From contig NZ_JOGX01000025.1 in the NCBI RefSeq assembly GCF_000719555.1, positions 16,655 through 80,654 of the forward strand: a stretch of 64,000 bases of DNA, read 5' to 3'. This DNA is from Streptomyces sp. NRRL F-5727 (GTDB lineage Bacteria > Actinomycetota > Actinomycetes > Streptomycetales > Streptomycetaceae). Position numbers and translations under genes: made by a program. This document shows, one piece after another, positions 50,209 to 59,197 of this stretch (position 1 is the stretch's first letter; every line of letters begins with the position of its first letter). A model generated the notes under the pieces. That model made no database searches. It saw only the letters and a list, made by a program, of their open reading frames with translations, and was not told the origin of the DNA.

Positions 50209-50847
50209 TCAGGTCTGGCGGCCGTACATCAGGACCGGCTTGGCGTAGACCGTGCCGGAGGCGCTGGTGACCTGGCCCTGGATCTCGACGGTGACGTCCT
50301 TGCCGAAGTCGGCCTGCATGTCGTCGGTGAGGACGCCGGTGTGGTCGAAGGCCGTGCCGGCGGCCACGGTGGAGCCGAACTGGACGCCGCCGACCATCAC
50401 CCGGATCTGCCCGGTGGCGCCGGAGGAGACCCGGGTGAACATCCGGAGCCGCATCTTGGGCTGCCAGATCGGGTTCTGTGACTGGGCGATGGTCGTCCAC
50501 GCGGTGGTGACGCTGGTCGCCGGCCAGTTCGCCGAGGCCATGTCCTGCGGCGGCAGCATCGGCAGCCAGGGCCGGGCGAGGCCGCCGCTGAGGATGTCGT
50601 CGGAGAGGATCTCGTGGCCGTAGGCGTCGTTGAACCGCAGCACGGGCTTGCTGCCGCCCGGGCCGCTGGTGGTGAGGTGGGCGACGACGGTGACCGGGTC
50701 CTCCGGCTTGGGCTGCCGCTTCAGCGTCAGCGAGCCGTTGGTGATCTCGGTCAGCGGCGGGCGGGTGTGGACCGCCGTGGAAAGGGCGTTGAGCCGGCGC
50801 TCCATCTGGATCAGCCGGTCGATGATGTCCTCGGGAAGCAGTGCCAT
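50209..50847 (-). CDS. minor tail protein
   Basis: A 212-residue protein. A short coiled coil (LPEDIIDRLIQMERRLNALSTAV) that could trimerise is followed by a beta-rich body with ITNGSLTL and a jelly-roll-like C-terminus (IRVMVGGVQFGSTVAAGTAFDHTGVL). Such proteins form small appendages at the tail tip. ATG overlaps the stop of the hub gene by one base (TGATG). Confidence 0.7.
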   Translation of the reverse strand: MALLPEDIIDRLIQMERRLNALSTAVHTRPPLTEITNGSLTLKRQPKPEDPVTVVAHLTTSGPGGSKPVLRFNDAYGHEILSDDILSGGLARPWLPMLPPQDMASANWPATSVTTAWTTIAQSQNPIWQPKMRLRMFTRVSSGATGQIRVMVGGVQFGSTVAAGTAFDHTGVLTDDMQADFGKDVTVEIQGQVTSASGTVYAKPVLMYGRQT

Positions 50848-51947
50848 CAGGCTTTCTCCAGGGCGAGTTCGGCGGTGTCGGGACGGCCCCGCTCGGCCGG
50901 CCGGACCTTGACGCCGACGATCCGGAAACGGGCGTCGAGGCCCGTCGGGTGCCATTCGTCGGTGATCCGGATGCGGGCGGTGCGGCCGAGGAGCGCCGGG
51001 GGCACGATCCCGGACAGCCGGATGCTGATCTCGGGGATCTGCACCGAGCCCTCGGCCTCGGTGAGGGCGGCCTTGGCCAGCGCGTCGAGCGTGGCCTTGT
51101 CGCTGATGTCGTTGTAGTCCGTGGAGATGTCCAGCTGGGGCCAGCGGTCCGGCAGCCCGGTCGCGGCGACCTCCGCGGACAGCGTCGGCCGGGACTCGGC
51201 GGCGGCGTTGGCGTTGGTGCCGGCGCCGCGGGCGAGCGAGGTGGTGCCGCCGCGGGTGGCGTCGTCCGGCAGGGAGTAGCTGAGGATCGTGCCGGGCCGG
51301 TCGAAGACCATGTCCGTCGCGCCGGTGCGGATCTTGGGGGAGCCGAGCCGGAGCCGGCGGACCCGCTGCCCGTGCGTCGGGTCGCGGTAGACGAGGATCT
51401 GGTACTCGAAGCCGTCCTCGTAGGCGCCGAGCTGGTCGAGCGCCTCCTGGTAGGCGGTCTCGTCGCCGAGCCGGTAGGAGACGGTGCGCGGCACGGGCTC
51501 CGAGGGGACGTCGTCGCCCGGCTCGATGAGGCTCGCCCCGAGGCCGGCGCCGAGCCTGGCCCACAGGTCGCGGGCGATGTCGAACTGCTCGACCTGGTTG
51601 TACTTGATGTCGGCACGGATCCGGCGCCGGCCCGCGTACGAGTCGAAGGTGGCGGCCTGGACGCCGAGGGTGACCACGCCCCGGTCGCTGCTCTGGAGGT
51701 TGGTGGTCCAGACGATGCCGCCCCACCACAGGTAGCCGCCGCGCTCCAGGTAGACGGTGGTGCGGCCCGGCTTGATCTGGTGGGCCCGGTCGGCCATCGC
51801 GCGGTCGGGGACGGGGACGGTGCCGGAGAGCGAGCCGGCGCGGCCGATGTAGTCCTCGAAGGAGACGTCCCGCAGCGGCAGGATGTCGAGGGTGTGGTCG
51901 GTCACCAGGTCGCAGAAGATGGCCCGGTAGGGCGTGTCGAGACTCAT
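50847..51947 (-). CDS. tail hub protein, siphovirus Gp37-like
   Basis: A 366-residue protein. The N-terminus RAIFCDLVTDHTLDILPLRDVSFEDYIGRAGSLSGTV, then RTTVYLERGGYLWWGGIVW and LGVQAATFDSYAGRRRIRADIKY, match minor tail proteins of actinophages that form the baseplate hub at the tail end. The C-terminal half repeats hub-like beta segments. It links the tube and tape measure to the fibres. Confidence 0.82.
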   Translation of the reverse strand: MSLDTPYRAIFCDLVTDHTLDILPLRDVSFEDYIGRAGSLSGTVPVPDRAMADRAHQIKPGRTTVYLERGGYLWWGGIVWTTNLQSSDRGVVTLGVQAATFDSYAGRRRIRADIKYNQVEQFDIARDLWARLGAGLGASLIEPGDDVPSEPVPRTVSYRLGDETAYQEALDQLGAYEDGFEYQILVYRDPTHGQRVRRLRLGSPKIRTGATDMVFDRPGTILSYSLPDDATRGGTTSLARGAGTNANAAAESRPTLSAEVAATGLPDRWPQLDISTDYNDISDKATLDALAKAALTEAEGSVQIPEISIRLSGIVPPALLGRTARIRITDEWHPTGLDARFRIVGVKVRPAERGRPDTAELALEKA

Positions 51948-51954
51948 GCGGACC

Positions 51955-53094
51955 TCACGGGAGGATGTAGGTGGCCGTGACGCGGATGTTGCGGCCGGGG
52001 ACGAGGGCGCCGGGGTAGTCCCAGGCGCGGAGGCTGATCTGGCCGCCGGTGGTCACGATCGCCCCGCCGCTGCCGAAGCCGTCGCAGGCCGGGGCCTCCA
52101 TGCTGATGGCCGGGCGCCAGCCCGCGGGCAGGGTGCACAGCGGCTGGTCGGCCAGGTTGCCGTCGGCGTCGACGTCGACCCGCGAGGTGCGGGTGACGGT
52201 GACGGCCATGGTGCACAGCCCGCTCCGGGTGCGGCGGGCCTCGAAGGCCACCAGGGTCCAGTTGGTGAGCGCGACCGCGCCGGAGGTGGTCGTCTCGAAC
52301 TCCACCGGCGGGTGGTAGGTCGCCCACAGGGTGCCGTTCCACCGCTGGAGCACGCCGTTGTGCTCGCGGAACTGGCCGGCGTAGCTGCCGACCGAGAGCG
52401 CGCTCTGCGGGGCGATGCCGCCGATCTCCCTGGGGTACGCGACCCACTCGGTGCCGCTCCACCGCTGGAGGTGATGGGCGGTGTCGTTGTCCTGGTACTG
52501 GCCCGGATAGGAGCCCCGGACACCGGCGTTGTTGTAGACGGGCAGGATGCCGCCGACGGCGGCGACCGTGGTGCGCAGGTCGGTCAGGTCGCCGCCGGTC
52601 CAGTCGATGCCGCCGGTGCCGGCCGAGGCTCCGGCCTTGACGCGGACGGTGAACAGGGGCAGCGACGCGACCGGCGCGGGCGGGGCGGCCGGGGTGGCCG
52701 ACGGCTGGCCGACGACGATCTCCAGTGCGGCCTCGTACGCGCCGCCGTTGTCGGCGTCGGCGTCCCGGACGCGGAGCACGACGAGGTCGATCCGCGGGTT
52801 CAGCGGGTTGCCGTCGCCGAAGGTGAGGACGGTGTCCCCGTCCAGGGTGACGGGGTACGCGCCGTGCTCCGGCGGGCCCTGGACGACGGCCCGCCCCGCG
52901 TGGACGGTCGCGGTCATCGGCCCGCTGCCGGACATGGACAGGCCGCCGACCCGGTACCGGCCGTCCGCGGAGCCGGGCAGGATGCCCGAGCGGGAGGCGA
53001 GCGGGTCGGTCGGGGTGACGGCCCCGACCTGGGTCAGGCGGGTCGTCTGGCGGGTCTGGCCGGTGGGCAGCAGCCAGCCGGGACGCACAGCCAT
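51955..53094 (-). CDS. tail fibre / receptor-binding protein, paralogue 3
   Basis: A 379-residue protein. It shares with the next two upstream genes a start (GWLLPTGQTRQTTRLTQVG), SGILPGSADGRYRVGG, PMTATVHAGRAVVQGPPEHGAYPV, LNPRIDLVVLRV, and repeats of the type SYPGQYQDNDTAHHLQRWSGTEWVAYPREIGGIAP. The C-terminal 100 residues (from about 280) are unlike the paralogues and end NIRVTATYILP. Probably one of several alternative or combined host-binding tips. Confidence 0.78.
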   Translation of the reverse strand: MAVRPGWLLPTGQTRQTTRLTQVGAVTPTDPLASRSGILPGSADGRYRVGGLSMSGSGPMTATVHAGRAVVQGPPEHGAYPVTLDGDTVLTFGDGNPLNPRIDLVVLRVRDADADNGGAYEAALEIVVGQPSATPAAPPAPVASLPLFTVRVKAGASAGTGGIDWTGGDLTDLRTTVAAVGGILPVYNNAGVRGSYPGQYQDNDTAHHLQRWSGTEWVAYPREIGGIAPQSALSVGSYAGQFREHNGVLQRWNGTLWATYHPPVEFETTTSGAVALTNWTLVAFEARRTRSGLCTMAVTVTRTSRVDVDADGNLADQPLCTLPAGWRPAISMEAPACDGFGSGGAIVTTGGQISLRAWDYPGALVPGRNIRVTATYILP

Positions 53095-53131
53095 GGGGTT
53101 CTCCTTTCGGTGGGCGGGGGACGGCGGCCGG

Positions 53132-54334
53132 CTACGGCAGCGGGTCGACCCTGATGTAGGTGTTGTCGATGACGGCCTTGACGGCCGGGGTGGTGGGGAC
53201 GACCCGGAAGAAGGCGGTGAGCGTGTAGGTCTCGCCCGGGGTCAGGTTGGAGATCCGGCGCATGGTGGAGGCCGTGATCGTCGTCGTGCTCGCGGAGTAG
53301 ATCCCGTACTCGTCCTCGGGCGGGCTGATGACCGTGCCGCCCCGGGAGAGTTCGAGCGCCATGTACGCGTGGCAGTCGTCGCGGGACTTCATGCGGCAGC
53401 CGAAGGCGACGGCGACCGACTTCGACGGCGGGGCGGTGAAGCTGATCCTGAGCGGGTTGGTGGTGCGGCCCACCAGCGTCGAGGTGTAGGTGCCGGACGT
53501 GGTCTCGCCCTGGTCGGCGCTGTCGACGAAGTACGGGCCGGGCACGGCCGGCACCCAGGCCGTGCCGTTGTACCGCTGGAGGATGCCGGTGGTGGAGTCC
53601 CGGTACTGGCCGGTGTAGCTGGCGGTGGTGCTGGAGGCCGAGTTCGGGATGATGCCGCCGATCTCCTCCGGGTACGAGACCCAGGCCCCGCCGTTCCACC
53701 GCTGGAGCGGCTGCTTGTTGCCGGTGTCCTGGAACTGGCCCGGGTAGGCGCCGGGCTGCGCCGGGCCCTCCAGCGGGAGGATGCCGCCGAGTCCGACGAC
53801 CGGGGTGCGCAGGTCCTTGAGCGAGCTGTCCCACGGGATGCCGCCGTTGCCCGCGCTGACGCCGGCCGGCACGAGCACCTCGTACAGCGGCAGGCAGCGC
53901 GGCCCGGCGAGCGGGGGCTGCGGGTTCGGGTCGGCGGTGCCCTGGATGACCTCCAGCTTCGCCTCGTACCGCTCGTTCTGCGGGTCGACGTCGTAGAGGG
54001 AGTCGTAGATCTTGAGGACGATCAGGTCGATGCGGTTGTACTGGGCGTTGCCCGGCGCGAAGGTGACGGTCTCGGAGTTCGGCAGCGTCACCGGGTAGGC
54101 GCCCTGGGAGATCTCGCCCTGGATGACGGCCCGGCCCTCGGAGACGGTCGCGGTCATCGGGGCGGAGCCGAAGGTCCAGAAGCCGGAGAGCCGGTACTGG
54201 CCGTCGTAGGAGCCGGGCAGGATGCCCGAGCGGACCTGGACGGGGTTGGCGAGGGTGGTGACGCCGAGCTGGGTGAGGCGGGTGTCCTCGCGGGTCTGGC
54301 CGGTCACGGCGAGCCAGCTGCTGCGCAGGTTCAC
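53132..54334 (-). CDS. tail fibre / receptor-binding protein, paralogue 2
   Basis: A 400-residue protein. Same N-terminal scaffold as its neighbours (SWLAVTGQTREDTRLTQLG, RSGILPGSYDGQYRLSG, PMTATVSEGRAVIQG) and two LQRWNGGAWVSYPEEIGG-type repeats. The C-terminal domain from about 270 is different: PLRISFTAPPSKSVAVAFGCRMKSRDDCHAYMALEL, then a beta-sandwich end. Divergence confined to the tip suits receptor recognition. Confidence 0.78.
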   Translation of the reverse strand: MNLRSSWLAVTGQTREDTRLTQLGVTTLANPVQVRSGILPGSYDGQYRLSGFWTFGSAPMTATVSEGRAVIQGEISQGAYPVTLPNSETVTFAPGNAQYNRIDLIVLKIYDSLYDVDPQNERYEAKLEVIQGTADPNPQPPLAGPRCLPLYEVLVPAGVSAGNGGIPWDSSLKDLRTPVVGLGGILPLEGPAQPGAYPGQFQDTGNKQPLQRWNGGAWVSYPEEIGGIIPNSASSTTASYTGQYRDSTTGILQRYNGTAWVPAVPGPYFVDSADQGETTSGTYTSTLVGRTTNPLRISFTAPPSKSVAVAFGCRMKSRDDCHAYMALELSRGGTVISPPEDEYGIYSASTTTITASTMRRISNLTPGETYTLTAFFRVVPTTPAVKAVIDNTYIRVDPLP

Positions 54335-54401
54335 GGGGTTCTCCGATCGGAGGAGGAACGGGAGGAACGGGAGGGGCGGTGGGGCCGTCGGGGGGAGCGG
54401 G

Positions 54402-55598
54402 TCAGGACCGGATCCACTCGGCGGCGAGGGTGCAGCCGTAGCCGGAGCCGCCGAGGGTCTTCACCGGCACGGTGCTGTTCTGGAAGCCGGAGAGCTGGAG
54501 CGTGTCGCCCGCGCTGAGCGAGAGCAGCCCGCTGCCGCCGACGGTGATGGCGCCGTTGCCGGCCGGGGTGAGCCAGGTGAAGCGGGCCTGGCCGACGCCG
54601 CTGATGACGACGCGGCAGCCGCGCATGCCGGCCTGGCTGTCGTTGGCGAAGGCGGCGTGGCCGGTGACCCGGTACCAGCCGGCGCGGGTGACGGTGTAGG
54701 TGGTGGTGCCGTTGAAGCCGCCGGTGTCGTCGACCTCGACGGTCGGCAGGCTGAGCGTGGTCCAGGTGCCGGAGGGGATCGTCTGCTGCTGCGCCGTCGT
54801 CCACTGGGTGGCGCCGAACAGCACGGAGGTGGCGCCCTCCGTGTACTGCCAGGCGCCGCCGTCCCAGCGCTGGAGGCCCTTGCCGGTGTCCCGGAACTGC
54901 CCGGGGTAGCTGCCGGTGGCGGTGGTGCTGGGCGCGATGCCGCCGATCGCCTTCGGGTACGAGACCCAGGTGGTTCCGTCCCAGCGCTGGAGCAGCCCGG
55001 CGGCGTCCCGGTACTGGCCGGTGTAGGCGCCCTTGAAGCCGCTGGTCGGCATGATCCCGCCGAGGGCGACGACCGGCCAGTGCTGGGTGGTGACGGCGGA
55101 GGTGCCCCAGGCGATGCCGCCGGTGCCGGCCGAGACGCCGCGCGGCACCCGGATCGTGTAGAGCGGCAGGACGCTGCCGGCGGGGCTGGCGGGGACGACC
55201 GGGTCGGCCTCGGGCTTGCCCTTGACGAGGCGGACGACGGCCTCGGTGGTGCCGGTCCGGTCGTAGGCGTCGTCGACGACGGCGAGTTCGATCAGGTCGA
55301 TCCGGTCGTACTCCGCGTTGCCGTCCTCGATGGTCAGCGTCTCCGGCGCGGTGACGGCGACCAGGTACGCGCCCTGGGCGGTGTCCTTGCCCTGCACGAT
55401 CGCGCGGCCGGTGCCGACGGTGGCCTGCATGGGGGCGCTGCCGGTCAGCAGCAGACCGCCGGGCAGGACGCCGGGCCGGGAGCGGAGCGGGGTCTCCTCG
55501 GTGCTCTGGCCGCTGGGGGTGAGGAGGGCGGCGAGGGTGAGTCGGGTGTCCTCGCGGGTCTGGCCGGTGGGCTGGAGCCAGGCGGCTCGTACGGTCAT
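54402..55598 (-). CDS. tail fibre / receptor-binding protein, paralogue 1
   Basis: A 398-residue protein. The shared scaffold is AAWLQPTGQTREDTRLTLAAL, SRPGVLPGGLLLTG, PMQATVGTGRAIVQG, YDRIDLIELAV, with three LLQRWDGTTWVSYPKAIGG-type repeats. The C-terminal 130 residues form a C1q/TNF-like sandwich by appearance (TYTVTRAGWYRVTGHAAF, then LSAGDTLQLSGFQNS). ATG 55598 follows GAGGTGA. First of the three fibre genes in transcription order. Confidence 0.78.
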   Translation of the reverse strand: MTVRAAWLQPTGQTREDTRLTLAALLTPSGQSTEETPLRSRPGVLPGGLLLTGSAPMQATVGTGRAIVQGKDTAQGAYLVAVTAPETLTIEDGNAEYDRIDLIELAVVDDAYDRTGTTEAVVRLVKGKPEADPVVPASPAGSVLPLYTIRVPRGVSAGTGGIAWGTSAVTTQHWPVVALGGIMPTSGFKGAYTGQYRDAAGLLQRWDGTTWVSYPKAIGGIAPSTTATGSYPGQFRDTGKGLQRWDGGAWQYTEGATSVLFGATQWTTAQQQTIPSGTWTTLSLPTVEVDDTGGFNGTTTYTVTRAGWYRVTGHAAFANDSQAGMRGCRVVISGVGQARFTWLTPAGNGAITVGGSGLLSLSAGDTLQLSGFQNSTVPVKTLGGSGYGCTLAAEWIRS

Positions 55599-55688
55599 GG
55601 GGTCACCTCGGGGTAGGGGAGGGGATGCGGTACGGCCGCCGGGCGGCGGCGCGCGGCGGCCGCCCGGCGGCACGGGGTCATGCGCCCG

Positions 55689-56612
55689 TCACCACTCGGC
55701 GCTGCGCCAGCGGACGGTCATGAGGGCCGTCTCCGGGCCCTCCTCGGGCCGGAACGACAGGTCGCTGCGGCCGGGCTCCAAGACGAACAGCTCCTCCGGG
55801 GTGGAGTCGGCCATCGCCGTGTGCAGCCGGGACGCGGAGTTGTTGAGCATCACGGTGCCCGCGCGGGTGTCGACGGTGAGCTCGTCGCCGGCGGCCAGGT
55901 CGATGGCGTACCGCAGCCGGCGGCGGCTGACCCGCTCGGTGACGCTCGGCATCGAGCAGGGGCCGCGGAAGACGATCACCGGGTGGGTGGGGGCGGAGCC
56001 GGTGTTCTCGGCGACGGCGTCGCCGGTGGACTTGGCCTCGCCCCAGGAGAGCGGCCAGGTCAGCGGCCAGGTGAGGCCGGCCTCCGGCTGCGGCGGGGTG
56101 GTGGTGGCGATCTGCTCGTTGACCACGTACCGGCGGGGGTCGGCGGCCAGCCACTGGACGGACATGCGGGAGCTGCCCTGGGTGGCGAAGCCCTGGTCGG
56201 CGGGGACCACGCGCTGGGCGATCCGGGCGCGGACGGCGAGGGTCTCGCCGTGCAGCCGGACCGCGAGCCAGCGCTCCTCGTCGAGCAGGGCCAGCGCCTG
56301 GCGCAGCGCCCGGACGGCGGCGGGGGCGCCGCCGTGGTCGGGCATCAGGACGATGGTGCCGCCGGTCTTGCGGGGCTTGGCGTAGCGGGAGCCGGGCCAG
56401 GCGCCGTGGGAGGTCGGCCGGTCGGCGTCGGAGGAGTCGTACTCGGGCAGGTCCTCCCAGCCGGACAGGCCGGACTTGTCGACGGCGAAGGGGGTGCCGG
56501 GGCCGATGAGCAGCCCGGCCCACTGCATCTGCCCGTCCTGGGTGATGAGCGAGCCGGGCGCGAGGTCGGCGGTGTGGGAGTTTCCGGCGTACGGGGTCGT
56601 GGTCTCGGCCAT
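55689..56612 (-). CDS. distal tail protein (Dit-like phage tail protein)
   Basis: A 307-residue protein. The N-terminal half (MQWAGLLIGPGTPFAVDKSGLSGWEDLPEYDSSDADRPTSHGAWPG) is the phage_tail domain found in actinophage distal tail proteins, and the C-terminal galectin-like part has NTGSAPTHPVIVFRGPC and TVDTRAGTVMLNNS. It makes the ring between the tube and the tip. GAGG precedes ATG 56612. Confidence 0.85.
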   Translation of the reverse strand: MAETTTPYAGNSHTADLAPGSLITQDGQMQWAGLLIGPGTPFAVDKSGLSGWEDLPEYDSSDADRPTSHGAWPGSRYAKPRKTGGTIVLMPDHGGAPAAVRALRQALALLDEERWLAVRLHGETLAVRARIAQRVVPADQGFATQGSSRMSVQWLAADPRRYVVNEQIATTTPPQPEAGLTWPLTWPLSWGEAKSTGDAVAENTGSAPTHPVIVFRGPCSMPSVTERVSRRRLRYAIDLAAGDELTVDTRAGTVMLNNSASRLHTAMADSTPEELFVLEPGRSDLSFRPEEGPETALMTVRWRSAEW

Positions 56613-56653
56613 GGCGGCCGTCACCTCACTTCGGATGGGCGTACGGAGGGCGG

Positions 56654-57961
56654 TCAGGAGCCGGCGGCGGCGAGGACCGGCCAGGCGGCCGGGGACAGCC
56701 CGGCGTGGGCGGTCAGCAGGAAGAGCAGGTCCTCGGCGGTGCCGCGGGGGCCGGCGCCGGGCTCCTCGTGGAAGTCCCGGATGCGGTGCGGCCGCGGGAG
56801 CGGTTCGGTGAGGGCCGGGACGCGCCGCTGCTCCAGCTGGGACACCGGGTCGATCCGGTGGTCGTCCGGGGTGCCGGGCGAGACGATGCCGCCCTCGGCG
56901 AGCAGGGGCAGCTTGTCGAGTTCGACGCCGAACTTCTTGCCGGTGAGGGGGATCTCGAAGCTGAGCTTGTTGAGTCCGTCGATGATCCAGTTGGCGAAGG
57001 CGATGAGGCCGTTGACGGGCCCCTTGACCACGCCGAGGACGGCGCTGAGCCCGCCCTTCACCAGCTCCCCGATGCCGCGCAGGGCCTTGGAGACGGCGTC
57101 CTTCGCGGTGCGGAAGAAGCCGGGGATCTTGTCGGTGATCCATCGGACGACCGGCTGCACGACGGTCCTGATCGCGCCGATGGTGCGGGAGGCGATGCCG
57201 GTGAGCGCGTGCGAGGCGGAGCGGACCGCGGAGCCGATCCTCGAGATCCCGCCGACGGCCGCTCCGACGATCCTGAGGGCGGTCTTGAAGACGGTCAGGT
57301 ACGCCTTGGCGTAGGTGCCGACGGCCTTGCCGACGAGCTTCAGGACCGGCTGGAGGAACTTCCAGATCGCCTGGAAGCCCTTGAGGGCCTGCTGGAGGCC
57401 CTGCCGGATGAGGCGTTGCCCGGTCTGGGAGCTGACGGCCAGTTCGATGAGGTACGCCGCGACGGGCACGATCAGGCCGACGAGGAAGCCGAGCGGGTTG
57501 GCCCGCATGGCGACGTTGACGCCGGTCATGGCGATCGAGGCGATGGTCATGACGGTGCCGAAGGTGCCCATCAGGCCGGCGATGACGTCGGTGACGGGCA
57601 GCAGCGGCAGCAGCAGGCCCAGGATCGCGCCGGCGCCGGTGCCGATCCTGCCCGCGGCCCGGCGGGCCTTCCCGGCGGCGGTCGCGACCCGCTTGAGGCG
57701 GGCGGCGGCGGGGGAGCGGCGGAGCTTGTCGAGGGCGGTGCGGGTGCCGGCGGCGTGCCCGCCGAGGGTGCGGGTGGCGGTGCCGGCGGTGCGGGCGGCG
57801 GTGGCGAGGGCGGCGGTGCCGGCGGAGGCCCGGACCGTGTCCTGGGTGAGGCGGCGCAGCCCGCCGCCCGCGTCGCCGAGCGCCCGCCTCAGGGTGTCGA
57901 ACGACGGGGCGACGCCCCGGAACGGGTTGACGATCCCGGCTCCGGCGGCCATGGCGCTCAT
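56654..57961 (-). CDS. tape-measure-like protein, second segment
   Basis: A 435-residue protein. An alanine-rich helical start is followed by membrane-prone helices (LGLLLPLLPVTDVIAGLMGTF, then NPLGFLVGLIVPVAAYLIELA) and the tape-measure end pattern GPVNGLIAFANWIIDGLNKLSFEIP ... LPLLAEGGIVSPGTP. ATG overlaps the stop of the first segment (ATGA). Resembles a shorter copy of its upstream neighbour with an added proline-rich tail. Confidence 0.78.
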   Translation of the reverse strand: MSAMAAGAGIVNPFRGVAPSFDTLRRALGDAGGGLRRLTQDTVRASAGTAALATAARTAGTATRTLGGHAAGTRTALDKLRRSPAAARLKRVATAAGKARRAAGRIGTGAGAILGLLLPLLPVTDVIAGLMGTFGTVMTIASIAMTGVNVAMRANPLGFLVGLIVPVAAYLIELAVSSQTGQRLIRQGLQQALKGFQAIWKFLQPVLKLVGKAVGTYAKAYLTVFKTALRIVGAAVGGISRIGSAVRSASHALTGIASRTIGAIRTVVQPVVRWITDKIPGFFRTAKDAVSKALRGIGELVKGGLSAVLGVVKGPVNGLIAFANWIIDGLNKLSFEIPLTGKKFGVELDKLPLLAEGGIVSPGTPDDHRIDPVSQLEQRRVPALTEPLPRPHRIRDFHEEPGAGPRGTAEDLLFLLTAHAGLSPAAWPVLAAAGS

Positions 57962-59166
57962 GCCCGGGCTCCTCGCGCCTTCACCAGGTACATGAGGGCG
58001 TCGGCGGTGGCCTTCGGGTTGTTGTCGCGGGCCGCGTGGTAGTGCTCGATGTGGAGTCCGGCGCCGACGGCGCCGGCGGACGGGCCGCCGGCCTGGCGGG
58101 CCCGGCGGGCGGTGAGGGCGAGCAGCCGGTCGAGCTTGGAGAGCGGCAGGACGGCCTCGGCCTCGCCGGCCTCGGCGAGGATGGCCGGGACGCCGCCCGT
58201 GCGGGGCATGACGACACCGCCGGTGGCGAGCATCGGGATGGTCGGGATGCTGACGCCGAAGGTCTTGCCGCCGACGACGGGGACCCAGCCGGGGACGCTG
58301 ACCTTGACCTTGTTCAGGGCGCCGATCATGCGGTTGATCAGGCCGATGACGGAGTTGATCGGGCCCTTGACGCCGTTCTTGATGCCGTCGAAGGCGCGGG
58401 ACGCGATGGACTTCAGGCCGTTCCAGATCGAGGACATCTTGTCCTTGACCGCGCTGAACGCCTTGGGGATCGCGGACTTGATCCAGTTGACGACCGGGGT
58501 GATGACGCGCTTGATGCCGTTCCAGACGGTGCTGATCACCGTCTTGATCGCCTTCATGACCGTGGTGATGACCGTCTTCCAGATCTTCACGTAGGTCTTG
58601 ATGACGGTGGCGACGGCCTTGACGACGGTCGAGATGGCCTTCTTGATGCCGTTCCAGACCGTCTTGATCAGCGACCCGGCCTTCTTCATGATCGGCCCGA
58701 TGGCCTTCATGACCGAGCTGATCACGCTCTTGATCGCGCTGAACGCCTTCTTCAGCACCGTCTGCATCGTCTTCGAGCGCAGCGCCATGTCGACGATCGC
58801 CTCGATGAGCGGCATGAAGAGTTCGAGCAGCCGGACCAGGAAGTTGCCCTTCATGGACTTGTTGAGCTTGTCCTGGCCCTTGGCGGCCTTGCCGGCGCCG
58901 GACTCGTACTTCCCGAGCTTGCCGCCGGCCGACTGGGCGGTGTCGCCGGCCTTCTTCATGGCCCGCTCGGCCTGGTCGGACGCGGTCTTGAGGTTCTTGA
59001 GCTGGGTGCCGGCGCCCTGGGCGTTCGTACGCAGCGTCTTGAGCTGACCGGACGCGGACCGCCCGGCGTCCCCGACCTTCCTGACCGAGGTGCCGGCGCC
59101 GGATGCCTGCGACTTGATGTCACGCAGGGAGCCGGACGCCTTCTTGAGGGAACTGACGAGACTCAT
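57958..59166 (-). CDS. tape-measure-like protein, first segment
   Basis: A 402-residue protein. Residues 1-100 are a charged coiled coil (SLVSSLKKASGSLRDIKS), 105-290 are repeated Ile/Val/Lys helices of the kind AISTVVKAVATVIKTYVKIWK, and the end has LATGGVVMPRTGGVPAILAEAGEAEAVLPLSKLDRLLA, the common tape-measure C-terminus. It sets tail length and helps eject through the host membrane. Much shorter than typical tape measures; see the two flanking genes. ATG 59166. Confidence 0.82.
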   Translation of the reverse strand: MSLVSSLKKASGSLRDIKSQASGAGTSVRKVGDAGRSASGQLKTLRTNAQGAGTQLKNLKTASDQAERAMKKAGDTAQSAGGKLGKYESGAGKAAKGQDKLNKSMKGNFLVRLLELFMPLIEAIVDMALRSKTMQTVLKKAFSAIKSVISSVMKAIGPIMKKAGSLIKTVWNGIKKAISTVVKAVATVIKTYVKIWKTVITTVMKAIKTVISTVWNGIKRVITPVVNWIKSAIPKAFSAVKDKMSSIWNGLKSIASRAFDGIKNGVKGPINSVIGLINRMIGALNKVKVSVPGWVPVVGGKTFGVSIPTIPMLATGGVVMPRTGGVPAILAEAGEAEAVLPLSKLDRLLALTARRARQAGGPSAGAVGAGLHIEHYHAARDNNPKATADALMYLVKARGARA

Positions 59167-59197
59167 GGGGTCTACCTCCTTCCGTGGCGGGGCGGGG

